A stretch of DNA of 36,694 nucleotides, taken from assembly GCA_031552185.1 (NCBI GenBank), contig JAVBMU010000056.1, positions 1 to 36,694 of the forward strand. Direction: 5' to 3'. This stretch comes from JAVBMU01 sp031552185 (GTDB taxonomy: Bacteria; Actinomycetota; Actinomycetes; Actinomycetales; Cellulomonadaceae). A program made the translations under genes and the position numbers. Of the stretch, positions 14,776 to 24,265 are shown piece after piece (position 1 is the stretch's first letter; each line of letters starts with the position of its first letter). The notes below the pieces were generated by a model, which searched no databases, was not told the origin of the DNA, and was given only the letters and a program-made list of their open reading frames with translations.

Positions 14776-17355
14776 GTGAGCATCGAGACGACCGGAACGG
14801 ATGCGGTCGGGGCCGCCGCCGTGGAGGTCGACCTGGCCGTCGACGGCATGACGTGCGCGTCCTGCGTCGCGCGAGTCGAGAAGCGCCTGAACCGGGTCGA
14901 GGGCGCCTCGGCGACGGTGAACCTGCCGCTGGAACGGGCGTACGTCGTGCTCACGGCTCCGGTGCCGGACGAGGAGTTGCTCGCCGCCGTCGAACGAGCG
15001 GGCTACCAGGCCCGGGTGCTCGCCCGCCGCACCACCGAGGCGCCATCGTCCACCACACCGCCCCCGCCCGACGCCGCAGCCTCGCCCGAGCCTGCGCCCG
15101 CGGCGGCCCCCGACGCAGCGGCCCCCGCCCCCGACGCCGGCCCCCTCCCCCCACGCCGCGCCGGGCTGTCCCGCCGACTGTTGGCGGCGACGGTCCTCTC
15201 GGTGCCGGTGGTCGCGTTGTCGATGGTGCCGGCGTGGCAGTTCGACGGCTGGCAGTGGGTGGTCACGGCGCTCGCGCTGCCGGTCGTGACCTGGGCGGCG
15301 TGGCCGTTCCACACCGCGGCGTGGCGCGCGGCGCGGCACGGCGCCTCGACGATGGACACGCTCGTCTCCCTGGGCATCATCGCCGCGACCCTCTGGTCGC
15401 TGTGGGCGTTGCTGTTCGGCGGGGCGGGCGTGATCGGGATGCGGATGCACCCCACCTTTGTGCCGTCGCCCGGGTGGGCCGGGACCGGCGACGCCGGGCC
15501 GGAGCTGTACTTCGAAGTCGCGACGGTGGTCACGACATTTCTCCTGGCCGGCCGCGCCGCCGAGCAACGCGCCCGCCGCCGGGCGGGCGACGCGCTGCGC
15601 GCCCTGCTGTCGCTGGGCGCCAAGTCCGCGGATCGCGTGCTGACCTCGCCTGACGGGACCCCCGTCGTCGGGCCCGACGGCGCCCACCGGACCGAGCATG
15701 TACCCGCAGCCGAGTTGCGGGTCGGGGACCTGTTTACGGTGCGCCCGGGCGAGAAGGTCGCCACGGACGGCGTGGTGGTCGACGGCGTCAGCGCCGTCGA
15801 TGCGTCGCTGCTGACCGGCGAACCGGTGCCGGTCGACGTCGGCCCGGGTTCCGCCGTGACCGGCGCGACCGTCAATGCCGGCGGCCGACTGCTGGTCCGC
15901 GCCACGCGCGTCGGGCAGGAGACCACGCTCGCCCAGATCGGCCGCCTGGTCACGGCCGCGCAGAGCGGCAAGGCACCCGTGCAACGGCTTGCGGACCGGA
16001 TTTCGGCGGTCTTTGTGCCGGTGGTGCTCGGCCTGGCTGCGGCGACGCTCGCCGCGTGGTGGGCGTTCGGCGCCCCGGCGCAGACGGCGTTCACGGCGGC
16101 GGTCGCGGTCCTGATCATCGCCTGCCCCTGTGCGCTGGGGCTCGCGACGCCGACGGCGCTGCTCGTCGGCACCGGCCGCGGCGCCCAGTTGGGTGTGCTG
16201 ATTCGCGGCCCGGAGATCCTCGAGTCCACCCGACGGGTGGACACGGTGATGCTGGACAAGACCGGAACCGTGACCGCCGGCGCGATGGAGTTGGCCGACG
16301 TCGTCGTCTCGGCCCAGGCAGAGGCGCAGGCCGAGGCGCGGGCCGCCGTTGCGGCAGGGTCGGCGTCGGACTCGGACCCGGCGAGCGAGGCGCTGCGCCT
16401 GGCGGGTGCCGTCGAGGCGCTCTCCGAGCACCCGATCGCCCGGGCGATCGCGGCCGCGGCCCAGGAACTCGCGGAGATCCAGGGCGGCAGCGCGACGGGC
16501 AGCGCGACGGCCGGCGCCGGCTCGGTGTGCCTGGCGGGGGCGGACGGCGTGGGCGTGGGCGCCCTGCAGGCTTTCGACTTCCGCGCCACGCCGGGCGGCG
16601 GGGTCAGCGCCCTGGTGCGCCGGGCACATTCCGGGCTCGCGCTGGCGTCCGCCCTGAATTCTCGGCGCGTCCTGGTCGGGCGCCCGAGTTGGCTCGACGC
16701 CGAGGGCATCGCCATCCCCGCCGACGTGACCGCCGCGTTCGACGCCGCCGAGACCGACGGCGCGACCGCCGTCGTCGTCGCCTGGAACGGCACCGCCCGG
16801 GCGGTGCTCACGTTGCGCGATCCCGTGAAACCCACCTCCGCCGAGGCCGTCGCCGAACTGCGCGCGCTCGGCCTGCGGCCCTACCTGCTCACCGGCGACG
16901 GCGAGGGGGCGGCGCGGGCGGTGGCCCGCGCCGTCGGGATCGACCCGGGCGACGTCATCGCCCGCGCGCTGCCCGCGCGGAAGGTGGCGGCGGTCGCCTC
17001 GCTGCGCGAGGCGGGCCGGGTGGTCGCGGTGGTGGGCGACGGCGTGAACGACGCCGCGGCGCTGGCGTCCGCGGACCTGGGCCTGGCCATGGGCACCGGG
17101 ACCGACGTCGCGATGGAGGCGAGCGACATCACGCTGGTTCGCGGCGACCTGCGCGCGGTGGCGACGGCGATCCGGATCTCGCGCGCCACGCTGCGGGTGA
17201 TCAAGCAGAACCTGTTCTGGGCCTTCGCCTACAACGTGGCGGCGATTCCGCTCGCCGCCGCCGGCCTGCTCAACCCGATGATTGCGGGCGCGGCGATGGC
17301 GGCCAGCTCGGTGCTGGTTGTCTCCAATTCGTTGCGGTTGCGCCGCGTCGGCTGA
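14776..17355 (+). CDS. copA: Copper-exporting P1B-type ATPase (CopA)
   Basis: An 859-residue pump that exports Cu(I) using ATP. In order it has an N-terminal HMA domain with GMTCASC (about 24-30), an Ala/Pro linker (about 92-125), membrane helices, the actuator motif LTGEP, the transmembrane metal site CPC in IACPCALGLATP (about 448-450), the phosphorylated D494 in DKTGT, the SEHPIA motif near residue 554 and GDGVNDAAAL near 755. CPC with the HP motif indicates Cu(I)/Ag(I) specificity. The nucleotide-binding domain carries Ala-rich insertions (AQAEAQAEARAAVAAG). The GTG start has a GAGGAGTAAGG ribosome site. It follows the chaperone by 163 bp and is probably in the CsoR regulon. Confidence 0.96.
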   Translation: MSIETTGTDAVGAAAVEVDLAVDGMTCASCVARVEKRLNRVEGASATVNLPLERAYVVLTAPVPDEELLAAVERAGYQARVLARRTTEAPSSTTPPPPDAAASPEPAPAAAPDAAAPAPDAGPLPPRRAGLSRRLLAATVLSVPVVALSMVPAWQFDGWQWVVTALALPVVTWAAWPFHTAAWRAARHGASTMDTLVSLGIIAATLWSLWALLFGGAGVIGMRMHPTFVPSPGWAGTGDAGPELYFEVATVVTTFLLAGRAAEQRARRRAGDALRALLSLGAKSADRVLTSPDGTPVVGPDGAHRTEHVPAAELRVGDLFTVRPGEKVATDGVVVDGVSAVDASLLTGEPVPVDVGPGSAVTGATVNAGGRLLVRATRVGQETTLAQIGRLVTAAQSGKAPVQRLADRISAVFVPVVLGLAAATLAAWWAFGAPAQTAFTAAVAVLIIACPCALGLATPTALLVGTGRGAQLGVLIRGPEILESTRRVDTVMLDKTGTVTAGAMELADVVVSAQAEAQAEARAAVAAGSASDSDPASEALRLAGAVEALSEHPIARAIAAAAQELAEIQGGSATGSATAGAGSVCLAGADGVGVGALQAFDFRATPGGGVSALVRRAHSGLALASALNSRRVLVGRPSWLDAEGIAIPADVTAAFDAAETDGATAVVVAWNGTARAVLTLRDPVKPTSAEAVAELRALGLRPYLLTGDGEGAARAVARAVGIDPGDVIARALPARKVAAVASLREAGRVVAVVGDGVNDAAALASADLGLAMGTGTDVAMEASDITLVRGDLRAVATAIRISRATLRVIKQNLFWAFAYNVAAIPLAAAGLLNPMIAGAAMAASSVLVVSNSLRLRRVG

Positions 17356-17445
17356 GTCGGGTTTGGCTGAGCCTGGCCGGCGGCTGAGCTTGCTCCCCGC
17401 GCGGCGGCGGCGGCGCGTGGCAGGCGCCCCGCAACCCGGCGGCGG

Positions 17446-17454
17446 TGTTATAAC
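17446..17454 (+). promoter_or_regulatory. Extended -10 promoter, probably leaderless
   Basis: TGT-TATAAC is an extended -10 element ending 6 nt before the GTG start of the next gene. The transcription start would coincide with the start codon, as in leaderless actinobacterial mRNAs. No -35 is evident. Confidence 0.5.
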
Positions 17455-17460
17455 CGGAAC

Positions 17461-18417
17461 GTGGTCGAACCGCCCCGACGCTCCTTCGACGCCGATCCGG
17501 ACGGTGTCGCCGAGCGCGAACCGAAAGCCGCCGACGCCCCGCCGACGCGCCTGCCCCGACCGGCGCGGGCCGAGCGGCGGCGGATCACGGCCGAGATCTG
17601 GATCGTCCTCGGGCTCTCGCTCGGCCAGGCCGCGGTCTATGCCCTGATCAACATCGTCGCGCGGCTCACCGCCGGGAAGCCGCTGGCCCAGCAGACCGCG
17701 ACGCTCAACGCGAGCCAATCCGCGCGGCCCTATCTCGACCTGACCTATCAGGTGGTCGGGATCATCTTCGTGCTGGTCCCCGTCGCGCTGGCCTTCTACC
17801 TTCTCGCCACCCGGGGCACAGTCACCCCGGCCGCGACGCCGTCGTCCGGCGACGCAACCGGCGCGACGTCGGGCGTCGCGGCGACGCAAGGCCCGTCGGC
17901 GCGCACGGCGCTCGCCGCGTTGGGGATCGACGGGAGCCGACCGTGGCGCGACGTCGGCTGGGGCTTCGCCCTCGCGGCCGGCATCGGCATCCCGGGGCTG
18001 GCCTTCTACGCCCTCAGTCGCGCGCTGGGCATCACGGTCCAGGTCCAGGCCTCGGCCCTGAACGCGTACTGGTGGACGGTCCCCGTCCTCATCCTCGCGG
18101 CGTTCCAGAACGGCCTCCTGGAGGAGTTCATCGCCGTCGGCTACCTGCGCGAACGCCTCACCGAACTCGGTTGGGACCGCATCCGCTTCATCGCGGCCAG
18201 CGCCGTTTTGCGCGGCTCGTACCACCTGTACCAGGGCATCGGCCCGTTCTTCGGCAACGTCGCGATGGGCGTCGTCTTCGCCTGGTTCTACACGAGCCGG
18301 TGGGGGCGCCGCCGGGTGATTCCGCTGGTCATCGCCCACACACTGCTCGACGTCGTGGCCTTCGTCGGGTACGCGTTGATCCCGAAGTCGATCCTCGAAG
18401 GCCTCGGCGTCACCTGA
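17461..18417 (+). CDS. CPBP family intramembrane glutamic endopeptidase
   Basis: A 318-residue membrane protein with about seven hydrophobic segments after a disordered N-terminus of about 40 residues. It has the CPBP (CAAX protease/bacteriocin-processing, Abi) motifs: EE221-222 with R230 in LLEEFIAVGYLRERL, H255 in RGSYHLYQG and H293/D297 in IAHTLLDVV. Substrates of the bacterial members are mostly unknown. An Ala/Thr/Ser-rich loop (about 119-150) interrupts the membrane region. It lies 105 bp after copA but has its own extended -10, so it need not be part of the copper operon. Confidence 0.88.
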   Translation: MVEPPRRSFDADPDGVAEREPKAADAPPTRLPRPARAERRRITAEIWIVLGLSLGQAAVYALINIVARLTAGKPLAQQTATLNASQSARPYLDLTYQVVGIIFVLVPVALAFYLLATRGTVTPAATPSSGDATGATSGVAATQGPSARTALAALGIDGSRPWRDVGWGFALAAGIGIPGLAFYALSRALGITVQVQASALNAYWWTVPVLILAAFQNGLLEEFIAVGYLRERLTELGWDRIRFIAASAVLRGSYHLYQGIGPFFGNVAMGVVFAWFYTSRWGRRRVIPLVIAHTLLDVVAFVGYALIPKSILEGLGVT

Positions 18418-18565
18418 CCGCCTCGTGGTCGTTTCCGACGTGGCCCCCGGGCGGGCGGTGGGTTTCCACATGGCCGGCCGCACCGGCGGCCGCCACCCGT
18501 ACTGCACCGCCGGGCCGGACACCGGCCACCGGCATGGTGTCATCAGGGTGACGCTGATCGCCCGG

Positions 18566-18820
18566 TCACGCCGATCCGCCCGTCGTGCCGGTCACTCCGG
18601 CCGGGCGCACCAGAGAACCGCGAAAAGCGACTTCGGTGCGTGCCCGCTCAGTGATCTGCGCCTCAGCCCTCGCGACCGCCTCGCGCCACTGCGGCTCCAC
18701 GCCGAGGGGCTTCCCGTCGCAGAATGCAGCCAACGCGGCAATCATCGCGCGGGCACGCGAGCAGTCGATGACGCTGTTCGGTCCGTGCAGAGCGTCGGGT
18801 TTACAAAATACGACGGGCAT
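18566..18820 (-). CDS. Small hypothetical protein
   Basis: An 84-residue frame starting MPVVFCKPDALHGPNS from the ATG at 18820. Codon third positions are GC-rich as in neighbouring genes, and the middle (CDGKPLGVEPQWREAVARAEAQI) reads as a plausible amphipathic helix, but I recognise no family. The start codon falls within a palindrome, and the gene diverges from the NUDIX gene. A longer version starts at 18862. A competing plus-strand frame looks less natural. Confidence 0.4.
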   Translation of the reverse strand: MPVVFCKPDALHGPNSVIDCSRARAMIAALAAFCDGKPLGVEPQWREAVARAEAQITERARTEVAFRGSLVRPAGVTGTTGGSA

Positions 18821-18827
18821 GACCCGT
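18813..18827. promoter_or_regulatory. Palindrome between divergent genes
   Basis: ACGGG (18813-18817) and CCCGT (18823-18827) form an inverted repeat around CATGA, overlapping the start of the minus-strand small gene and 62 bp before the NUDIX start. It is possibly an operator. Confidence 0.3.
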
Positions 18828-18888
18828 GCATACCTTAAGTCGACACACCTACGCAAGTGCAATTCCCATCACGTCCAAGAAGGAACTC

Positions 18889-19374
18889 ATGGCCGACTTC
18901 CGCTGGATCACCACACCCCTTCCCGCCGGGATCGCCGTTCGCCAGGTCTACGGCTACTGTCTCGACCAAGCCGGGCGCGTGCTGCTTCGCGATGACGGGG
19001 GCCGCTATGGGCTGCCAGGTGGCAGACCCGAGCCTGGCGAGAACGCAGTCGCCACCCTCGCACGTGAGTGCCGCGAGGAAAGCCAGATTCTGATTGACAC
19101 GCCGTCGTACCTCGGCTACCAAGAGGTCAGTGAAATGGGACAAGCCCCCTACGCCCAGCTTCGCTTCGTCGCGCGGATTCTCGAATTCCTGCCCCGTGAA
19201 CCGGACCCCGACACCGGACGCACATACGGACGGCTCCTGGTGCCACTGAACCACGTTCCTGCTCTCCTGGACTGGGGGATCGACGGCTTGCTCCAAGCAG
19301 CGGCCGTCGTAAACGCGGCCCGCAGCCTGGGCGTCGACCCAACATGCACCCGCGAAAAGACCTGGCACAACTGA
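18889..19374 (+). CDS. NUDIX hydrolase
   Basis: A 161-residue protein with a Nudix box (GRPEPGENAVATLARECREE), in which G-x5-E-x7-RE-x-x-EE is kept; it would hydrolyse a nucleoside diphosphate-linked substrate with Mg2+. The residue after the box is S-Q rather than the common x-G, a minor deviation. I chose the ATG at 18889 because AAGGA lies 4 bp upstream; the frame is open to 18826 without a ribosome site. The substrate cannot be inferred. It lies 27 bp before the broken glycosyltransferase, so they were probably co-transcribed. Confidence 0.85.
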   Translation: MADFRWITTPLPAGIAVRQVYGYCLDQAGRVLLRDDGGRYGLPGGRPEPGENAVATLARECREESQILIDTPSYLGYQEVSEMGQAPYAQLRFVARILEFLPREPDPDTGRTYGRLLVPLNHVPALLDWGIDGLLQAAAVVNAARSLGVDPTCTREKTWHN

Positions 19375-19401
19375 AACCCCAACCTGCCGGGAGGTGACGG
19401 C

Positions 19402-20303
19402 GTGCACTGGCAGTTCCACTACCCCAAACGATCCAGCTTTTACCCGCCCGACTACGAAGACCCCGGCCTCGGAGGTTGCGAGGGATCCCTTGTCCTCCTC
19501 ACCCGCGCCTTGGCAGCTCGCGGTCACGATGTCGAGGTCTTCAACTGCTGCTTCCGTCCGGGGAGCTATGACGGCGTCGCGTGGCGCATGAGCTGGGAAC
19601 TCGCAACAGCCACGACGCCTACCGTAGCCGTCGCCGTGCGCTTCGACGAAGCACTCTGGCCCGCTACCTCGCCCGAGAGCACCACCTCTTCTGGATGATG
19701 GACGACCGTGTCCGCGGCCCAGCCGCCTTCGGTGACGCCTTCGCGAGGCGCGGCGGTCGAGTCGTGCTCGCGTCCCGGGCCATGCAGCAGCGACTCAATG
19801 CCGCTTCGGTGGCGGTCCCGACTGAACTCATCCCACTGCCAATCGAGTTCGACCGTTACACGCCGTCGTTCACCAATTCCGAGTCGGACGACCGCTGGCG
19901 CCAGGTGCTCGGGGATAGGCCGTTGCCCGACGGTGTGCGCATCCTCGGCCCACGCCCCCGCACCGAACTCGTGGCGATCCAGCAACACGTCGCCTTGACC
20001 CTCTACCCGAGCCGCTTCCCCGAGATGTTCTGTCTCGCGGTCGCTGAGTCAACGGCGGCGGGCGCCCCGGTGATCACGAGCCCGTTGGACGCGCTGGCCG
20101 AACGAGTCGAGAACGGGCGCACGGGTTTCCTCATTGAGGGTGACATCGACCAGGCCGCCACCCAGCACGCCTTTGCGCAAGCCGCCATCGAGCTACTCAC
20201 CCATCCGGCCCGTCGCTCCGCCATGGCGAGTGCCGGACGGGCCGCCGCAAGGGAACTCAGCCCCGAGCGCGTCGCAGGAGCATGGGAGGCGCTTATCGGA
20301 TGA
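19402..20303 (+). pseudogene. Frameshifted GT-B glycosyltransferase
   Basis: Two overlapping frames make up one gene. The first (from GTG 19402) has a GT-B N-terminus, GGCEGSLVLLTRALAARGHDVEVF, and ends at 19698. The second, in another frame through to 20303, carries the rest: HHLFWMMDD, VVLASRAMQQRL, ELIPLPIEFDRY and the C-terminal donor-site segment PEMFCLAVAEST...GAPVITSPLDALAE...NGRTGFL. The switch should fall around 19640-19690. The segment between FDRYTPSF and DGVRILG is shorter than usual for GT4-type enzymes, where a Rossmann strand and helix are expected, so a deletion is also likely. Total coding is about 300 codons, below the usual 370-400. A sequencing error cannot be excluded for the frameshift alone. 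Confidence 0.75.
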
Positions 20304-20346
20304 GCGAGCCGGCGCTCTCTACCCCCGTCTGGATCAGCGCCAGCAC

Positions 20347-22095
20347 CTACCCGATCAGCGCCCGCAGAGCCTCGCGGCGGTCGGCCTGTTCAACCGGGTC
20401 GGGCACGGGCAAGGAGGCGAGCAGCCGCTGGGTGTAGGCCTCGCGGGGAGCGCCGAGCACCTCGACGCCGGTGCCCTCCTCGACGAGCCGTCCCTGGTAG
20501 AGCACCGCGATCCGGTCCGCCAGCAGATCCACCACGGCCAGGTCATGCGAGATAAAGAGGCAGGCGAAGCCCAACTCGTGCTGCAACTCGGCGAAGAGTT
20601 CCAGCACCTTCGCCTGGACGGAGACATCCAACGCGGACGTCGGCTCGTCCGCGATCAGCAACTCGGGATCGAGCGCGAGCGCCCGCGCGAGCGAGGCGCG
20701 CTGACGCTGGCCACCCGAGAGCTCGTGCGGGAACCGATCGCCGTAGCCGCGCGGCAGTTGGACGGCCTCCAGCAGCTCATTCACCCGGTCGCGCGCCGCC
20801 TCGACCGAAGCAGCCCGCCCGTGCACCACCAGCGGTTCGGCGACGCAGGCGGCGATCGTCAGCAGCGGGTTGAAGCTGGTCGCCGGGTCCTGGAAGACGA
20901 ACCCTATCTTGGGCCGGATGGCGCGCAGATCCGAGTCGCGCGCGCCGCTCACCTCGGTGCCGAGGACCCGCAGCGAGCCGCCCGTGACCTTGGTCAGGCC
21001 GGCGACAGCGCGTCCGATCGTCGTCTTGCCGGAGCCGGACTCCCCCACCAGCCCGAGCACCTCGCCGGGCCGAATGGCGAAGTCAACGCCGCGCACGGCC
21101 CGGAAGCCGGGCCGGCGGAACCGTCCCGGGTAGGAGATCTCCAAGCCGCGGGCTTCGACCACGGGCGCCGCCTCCGCCCAGCCCTCGGGCCGGGCGGCGA
21201 GTCGGTCGACGGCGCCGGTGGTGCCGCCGCCGATCTTGGGGACCGAGGCCAGCAGCCGGCGGGTGTAGTCCTCCTTGGGCTGCGTGAACAGTTCCCGCGC
21301 CGGGGCCTGTTCGATCAGCTTGCCCTGGTACATGACGGCGACCCGGTCGGCGAGGTCCGCGACGACGCCCATGTTGTGCGTAATCAGCACGATGGCGGTG
21401 CCGAACTCGTCCCGGCAGCGCCGCAACAGGTCGAGGATCTCGGCCTGGACGGTGACGTCGAGCGCCGTCGTCGGCTCGTCGGCCACGATCAGGCCCGGGT
21501 CGAGCACCAGGGCCATCGCGATGATGATGCGCTGCTTCTGGCCGCCGGAGAACTCGTGCGGGTACTGGTCCACGCGGTGCTCGGGGTCGGGAATGCCGAC
21601 CCGGCGCAGGATGTCGATCGCCTTGGCCCGGGCGGCCTTCTTGGCGATCCGGCCGTGCGCCCGCAGGCCCTCGGCGATCTGCCAGCCCACGGTGTAGACC
21701 GGGTTCAGTGCCGCGGACGGCTCCTGAAAGACCATCGCGACGTCGGCCCCGCGCACCCGTTGCAGGCCGCGCTGCTTGAGCGTGACGACGTCGGTCGTGG
21801 CGGTCCCGTCCCGGTTGGACAGGATCACCGCCCCGCGGGACGTCGCGGTCACCGGCAGCAACCCGAGGATGGATTTGGCCGTGACGGTCTTGCCGGAGCC
21901 GGATTCGCCCACGATGGCGAGCACCTCGCCCGGCACCACCTCCAGGCTCACGCCGTCGACGGCGAGCACGTTGCCGGCGTCGGTGGCGAAGGAGACGGCG
22001 AGGTCGTCGATCCGGACCACCCGCCGATCGTCGTCCCGGGCCGGGGCGACGGCCGCCGTCGGGCCGATCACGGGGCTCTGCTTGTCCCGGCTCAC
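20347..22095 (-). CDS. Peptide ABC importer, fused double ATPase (DppD-DppF type)
   Basis: A 582-residue protein with two complete ABC domains. The first (about 25-280) has Walker A GESGSGKT, signature FSGGQKQR and Walker B LIVADEPTTALD. The second (about 315-570) has GESGSGKT, LSGGQRQR and LLIADEPTSALD. This joins the DppD and DppF/OppD and OppF functions in one chain, which powers oligopeptide or dipeptide import. The GTG start at 22095 overlaps the permease stop by 4 bp. It is the last gene of a four-gene operon. Confidence 0.95.
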   Translation of the reverse strand: MSRDKQSPVIGPTAAVAPARDDDRRVVRIDDLAVSFATDAGNVLAVDGVSLEVVPGEVLAIVGESGSGKTVTAKSILGLLPVTATSRGAVILSNRDGTATTDVVTLKQRGLQRVRGADVAMVFQEPSAALNPVYTVGWQIAEGLRAHGRIAKKAARAKAIDILRRVGIPDPEHRVDQYPHEFSGGQKQRIIIAMALVLDPGLIVADEPTTALDVTVQAEILDLLRRCRDEFGTAIVLITHNMGVVADLADRVAVMYQGKLIEQAPARELFTQPKEDYTRRLLASVPKIGGGTTGAVDRLAARPEGWAEAAPVVEARGLEISYPGRFRRPGFRAVRGVDFAIRPGEVLGLVGESGSGKTTIGRAVAGLTKVTGGSLRVLGTEVSGARDSDLRAIRPKIGFVFQDPATSFNPLLTIAACVAEPLVVHGRAASVEAARDRVNELLEAVQLPRGYGDRFPHELSGGQRQRASLARALALDPELLIADEPTSALDVSVQAKVLELFAELQHELGFACLFISHDLAVVDLLADRIAVLYQGRLVEEGTGVEVLGAPREAYTQRLLASLPVPDPVEQADRREALRALIG

Positions 22096-23141
22096 GGGCG
22101 CACCTCGATTCCCTCGTTGCCCAGTGTGCCCGGCCCCTCCAGCCCGGACAGGCCACCCGGGGCAGCCAGCGTGCCGCCGGGCACCACCGATGTTTCCGCG
22201 ACGGTCCCGGAGACCTCTGCCGCCGCGCGGCGCGAGCGCAACCGCGGGTCGGCGAGGTCGTTCAGCGACTCGCCGACCAGGGTGATGCCGAGCACCACCA
22301 GGACGATCGCCACGCCGGGGAAGATCGACGTCCACCAGATGCCGCTGGTCACGTCCGCGATGGACTTGTTCAGGTCGTAGCCCCACTCGGCGGCGGCGGT
22401 CGGTTCGATGCCGAAGCCGAGGAAGCCGAGCCCCGCGAGCGTGAGGATGGCCTCGGAGGCGTTCAGGGTCACGATCAGCGGCAGCGTCCGGGTCGCGTTG
22501 CGCAGCACGTGGCGGAACATGATGCGAGCGTGCGAGGAGCCGAGCACCCGGGCGCTGTCCACGAAAGCCTCGCCCTTGATCCGCACCACCTCGGCCCGGA
22601 TCACCCGGAAATACTGCGGAATGAAGATCACGGTAATGGACAGCGCCGCGGCGAGGATGCCGCCCCACATGCTCGACTGTCCGCCGGAGATCATGATCGC
22701 CATCAGGATGGCGAGGAGCAGCGACGGGAAGGCGTAGATCGCGTCGCAGACCACCACGAGCACCCGGTCCAGCCAGCCCCCGAAATACCCCGACAGCAAG
22801 CCGATCAGCACCCCGATCAGGATCGAGGCCACGATCGCGACCACGATCACCGCGAACGCGGTGCGGGTGCCCCAGATCACCCGGGAGAACACGTCGTAGC
22901 CGGCCACCGTAGTGCCCCAGATATGCGCCGACGACGGCGCCTGCTGCGGGACGAACGATCCTTCGGAATCGGACAGTTGCGCGAATCCATAGGGCGCGAT
23001 GAGGGGCGCAAAGATCGCCGTGAGCAGGAAGCCGGCGACGATCACCAGACCGCCGATCAGCATGCCCCGTTGCAGGCCGACGCTCTGCCGCAACTGGTGA
23101 ATGACGGGTAGGCGCCGCATGCGCGCGCGGAACGTGACCAT
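22092..23141 (-). CDS. Peptide ABC importer permease (DppC type)
   Basis: A 349-residue inner-membrane permease with about six helices. The N-terminal OppC-like region (LIAPYGFAQ... HIWGTTVAGYDVFSRVIWGTR) and the ATPase-contacting EAA loop (EAFVDSARVLGSSHARIMFRHVLRNA, about residues 165-190) are clear. After the last helix and the conserved LNDLADPRLR there is an extra Gly/Ala/Val-rich tail of about 45 residues, absent from most family members. The ATG at 23141 shares a base with the stop of the upstream permease (TGATG). Confidence 0.94.
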   Translation of the reverse strand: MVTFRARMRRLPVIHQLRQSVGLQRGMLIGGLVIVAGFLLTAIFAPLIAPYGFAQLSDSEGSFVPQQAPSSAHIWGTTVAGYDVFSRVIWGTRTAFAVIVVAIVASILIGVLIGLLSGYFGGWLDRVLVVVCDAIYAFPSLLLAILMAIMISGGQSSMWGGILAAALSITVIFIPQYFRVIRAEVVRIKGEAFVDSARVLGSSHARIMFRHVLRNATRTLPLIVTLNASEAILTLAGLGFLGFGIEPTAAAEWGYDLNKSIADVTSGIWWTSIFPGVAIVLVVLGITLVGESLNDLADPRLRSRRAAAEVSGTVAETSVVPGGTLAAPGGLSGLEGPGTLGNEGIEVRP

Positions 23142-24265
23142 CAGTACCTCACCCTCGGGTCGATCAGCGCCGCGACCACGTCGACGACGAAGTTGGTCAC
23201 CGCCACAATCACGGCGGCCAGGACGACAATGCCCTGCACCGCGACGAAGTCCCGGGCCTGCAGGTATTGCGCGAGCTGGAAGCCGAGCCCCTTCCATTCG
23301 AAGGTCGTCTCCGTCAGCACCGCGCCGCCGAGCAGCATCGCGATCTGCAGACCGATGACCGTGATGATCGGGATCAGCGCCGGCCGCCAGGCGTGCTTGC
23401 GAACCAGGCGCGACTCCCGCACGCCCCGGGACCGCGCCGCGTCCACATAATCCGTGGCCAGCGTGCCGATCACATTGGTGCGGACCAGCCGCAGGAAGAC
23501 CCCGGCGGTGAGCAGGCCGAGCGTGAGCGCCGGCAGGACCGCGTGCTCCAGGACGTCCAGCACGACGGCGGGATCACCGGTTCGGATGGAATCGATCAGA
23601 TAGATGCCGGTCGGGTTCGGCAGCGATTGCATCTCGATTTCCGAGGTCGTACTTGCGCGGCCCGCGACGGGTAGCCAGCCCAGGTTGACCGAGAAAACCA
23701 GCTTCATCACGATGCCGGCGAAGAACACCGGTGTGGCATAGGCGAGGATGGCCAGAACGCGGAGCACGGCGTCGGGCACCCGGTCCCGGAAATACCCGGC
23801 GAGCAGGCCGAGCGGAATACCGAGCACAAAGGCCACGATCAACGCGTAGAACGCCAATTCCAGCGTCGCGGCACCATAGTGCGTGAGCACCTCGGTGACC
23901 GCCCGATTGTCGGTCACGGTCCGGCCCAGATCGCCCCGCAGGACGCCGCCCACGTACTCCAGGTACTGCACGATGATCGGCCGGTCGTAGCCCGCCGAGT
24001 GGATCCGCTCCTGCAATTGTTCGGGAGGCAGCCGGCCGCCCTGCGCGGCGGTGATCGGGTCACCCGTCGCACGCATCACCACGAAGACGGTGGTGACCAG
24101 AATGAAGACCGTCGGGATGATCAGCAGGAACCGGACCGCGATGTAGCGGCTGAGGCCGCCGCCGCGGCGGTGGACGCGGACCTTCGCCGGCGCGCCGGAC
24201 CCGCCCGACCCGGCGGCCGGGGTGGGCTCGGCCGGCGGGGCCGGCGGCTCAATAGTGGTGGTCAT
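23141..24265 (-). CDS. Peptide ABC importer permease (DppB type)
   Basis: A 374-residue permease with the DppB/OppB layout: a first helix (YIAVRFLLIIPTVFILVTTVFVVMR), a large external loop with PPEQLQERIHSAGYDRPIIVQY, five more helices and the EAA loop TDYVDAARSRGVRESRLVRKHAWRNA-like segment near residue 270. An N-terminal cytoplasmic Pro/Ala/Gly stretch of about 37 residues is extra. It forms the channel with the DppC-type subunit. No strong ribosome site is seen before the ATG. A 203-bp gap separates it from the binding-protein gene. Confidence 0.94.
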   Translation of the reverse strand: MTTTIEPPAPPAEPTPAAGSGGSGAPAKVRVHRRGGGLSRYIAVRFLLIIPTVFILVTTVFVVMRATGDPITAAQGGRLPPEQLQERIHSAGYDRPIIVQYLEYVGGVLRGDLGRTVTDNRAVTEVLTHYGAATLELAFYALIVAFVLGIPLGLLAGYFRDRVPDAVLRVLAILAYATPVFFAGIVMKLVFSVNLGWLPVAGRASTTSEIEMQSLPNPTGIYLIDSIRTGDPAVVLDVLEHAVLPALTLGLLTAGVFLRLVRTNVIGTLATDYVDAARSRGVRESRLVRKHAWRPALIPIITVIGLQIAMLLGGAVLTETTFEWKGLGFQLAQYLQARDFVAVQGIVVLAAVIVAVTNFVVDVVAALIDPRVRY

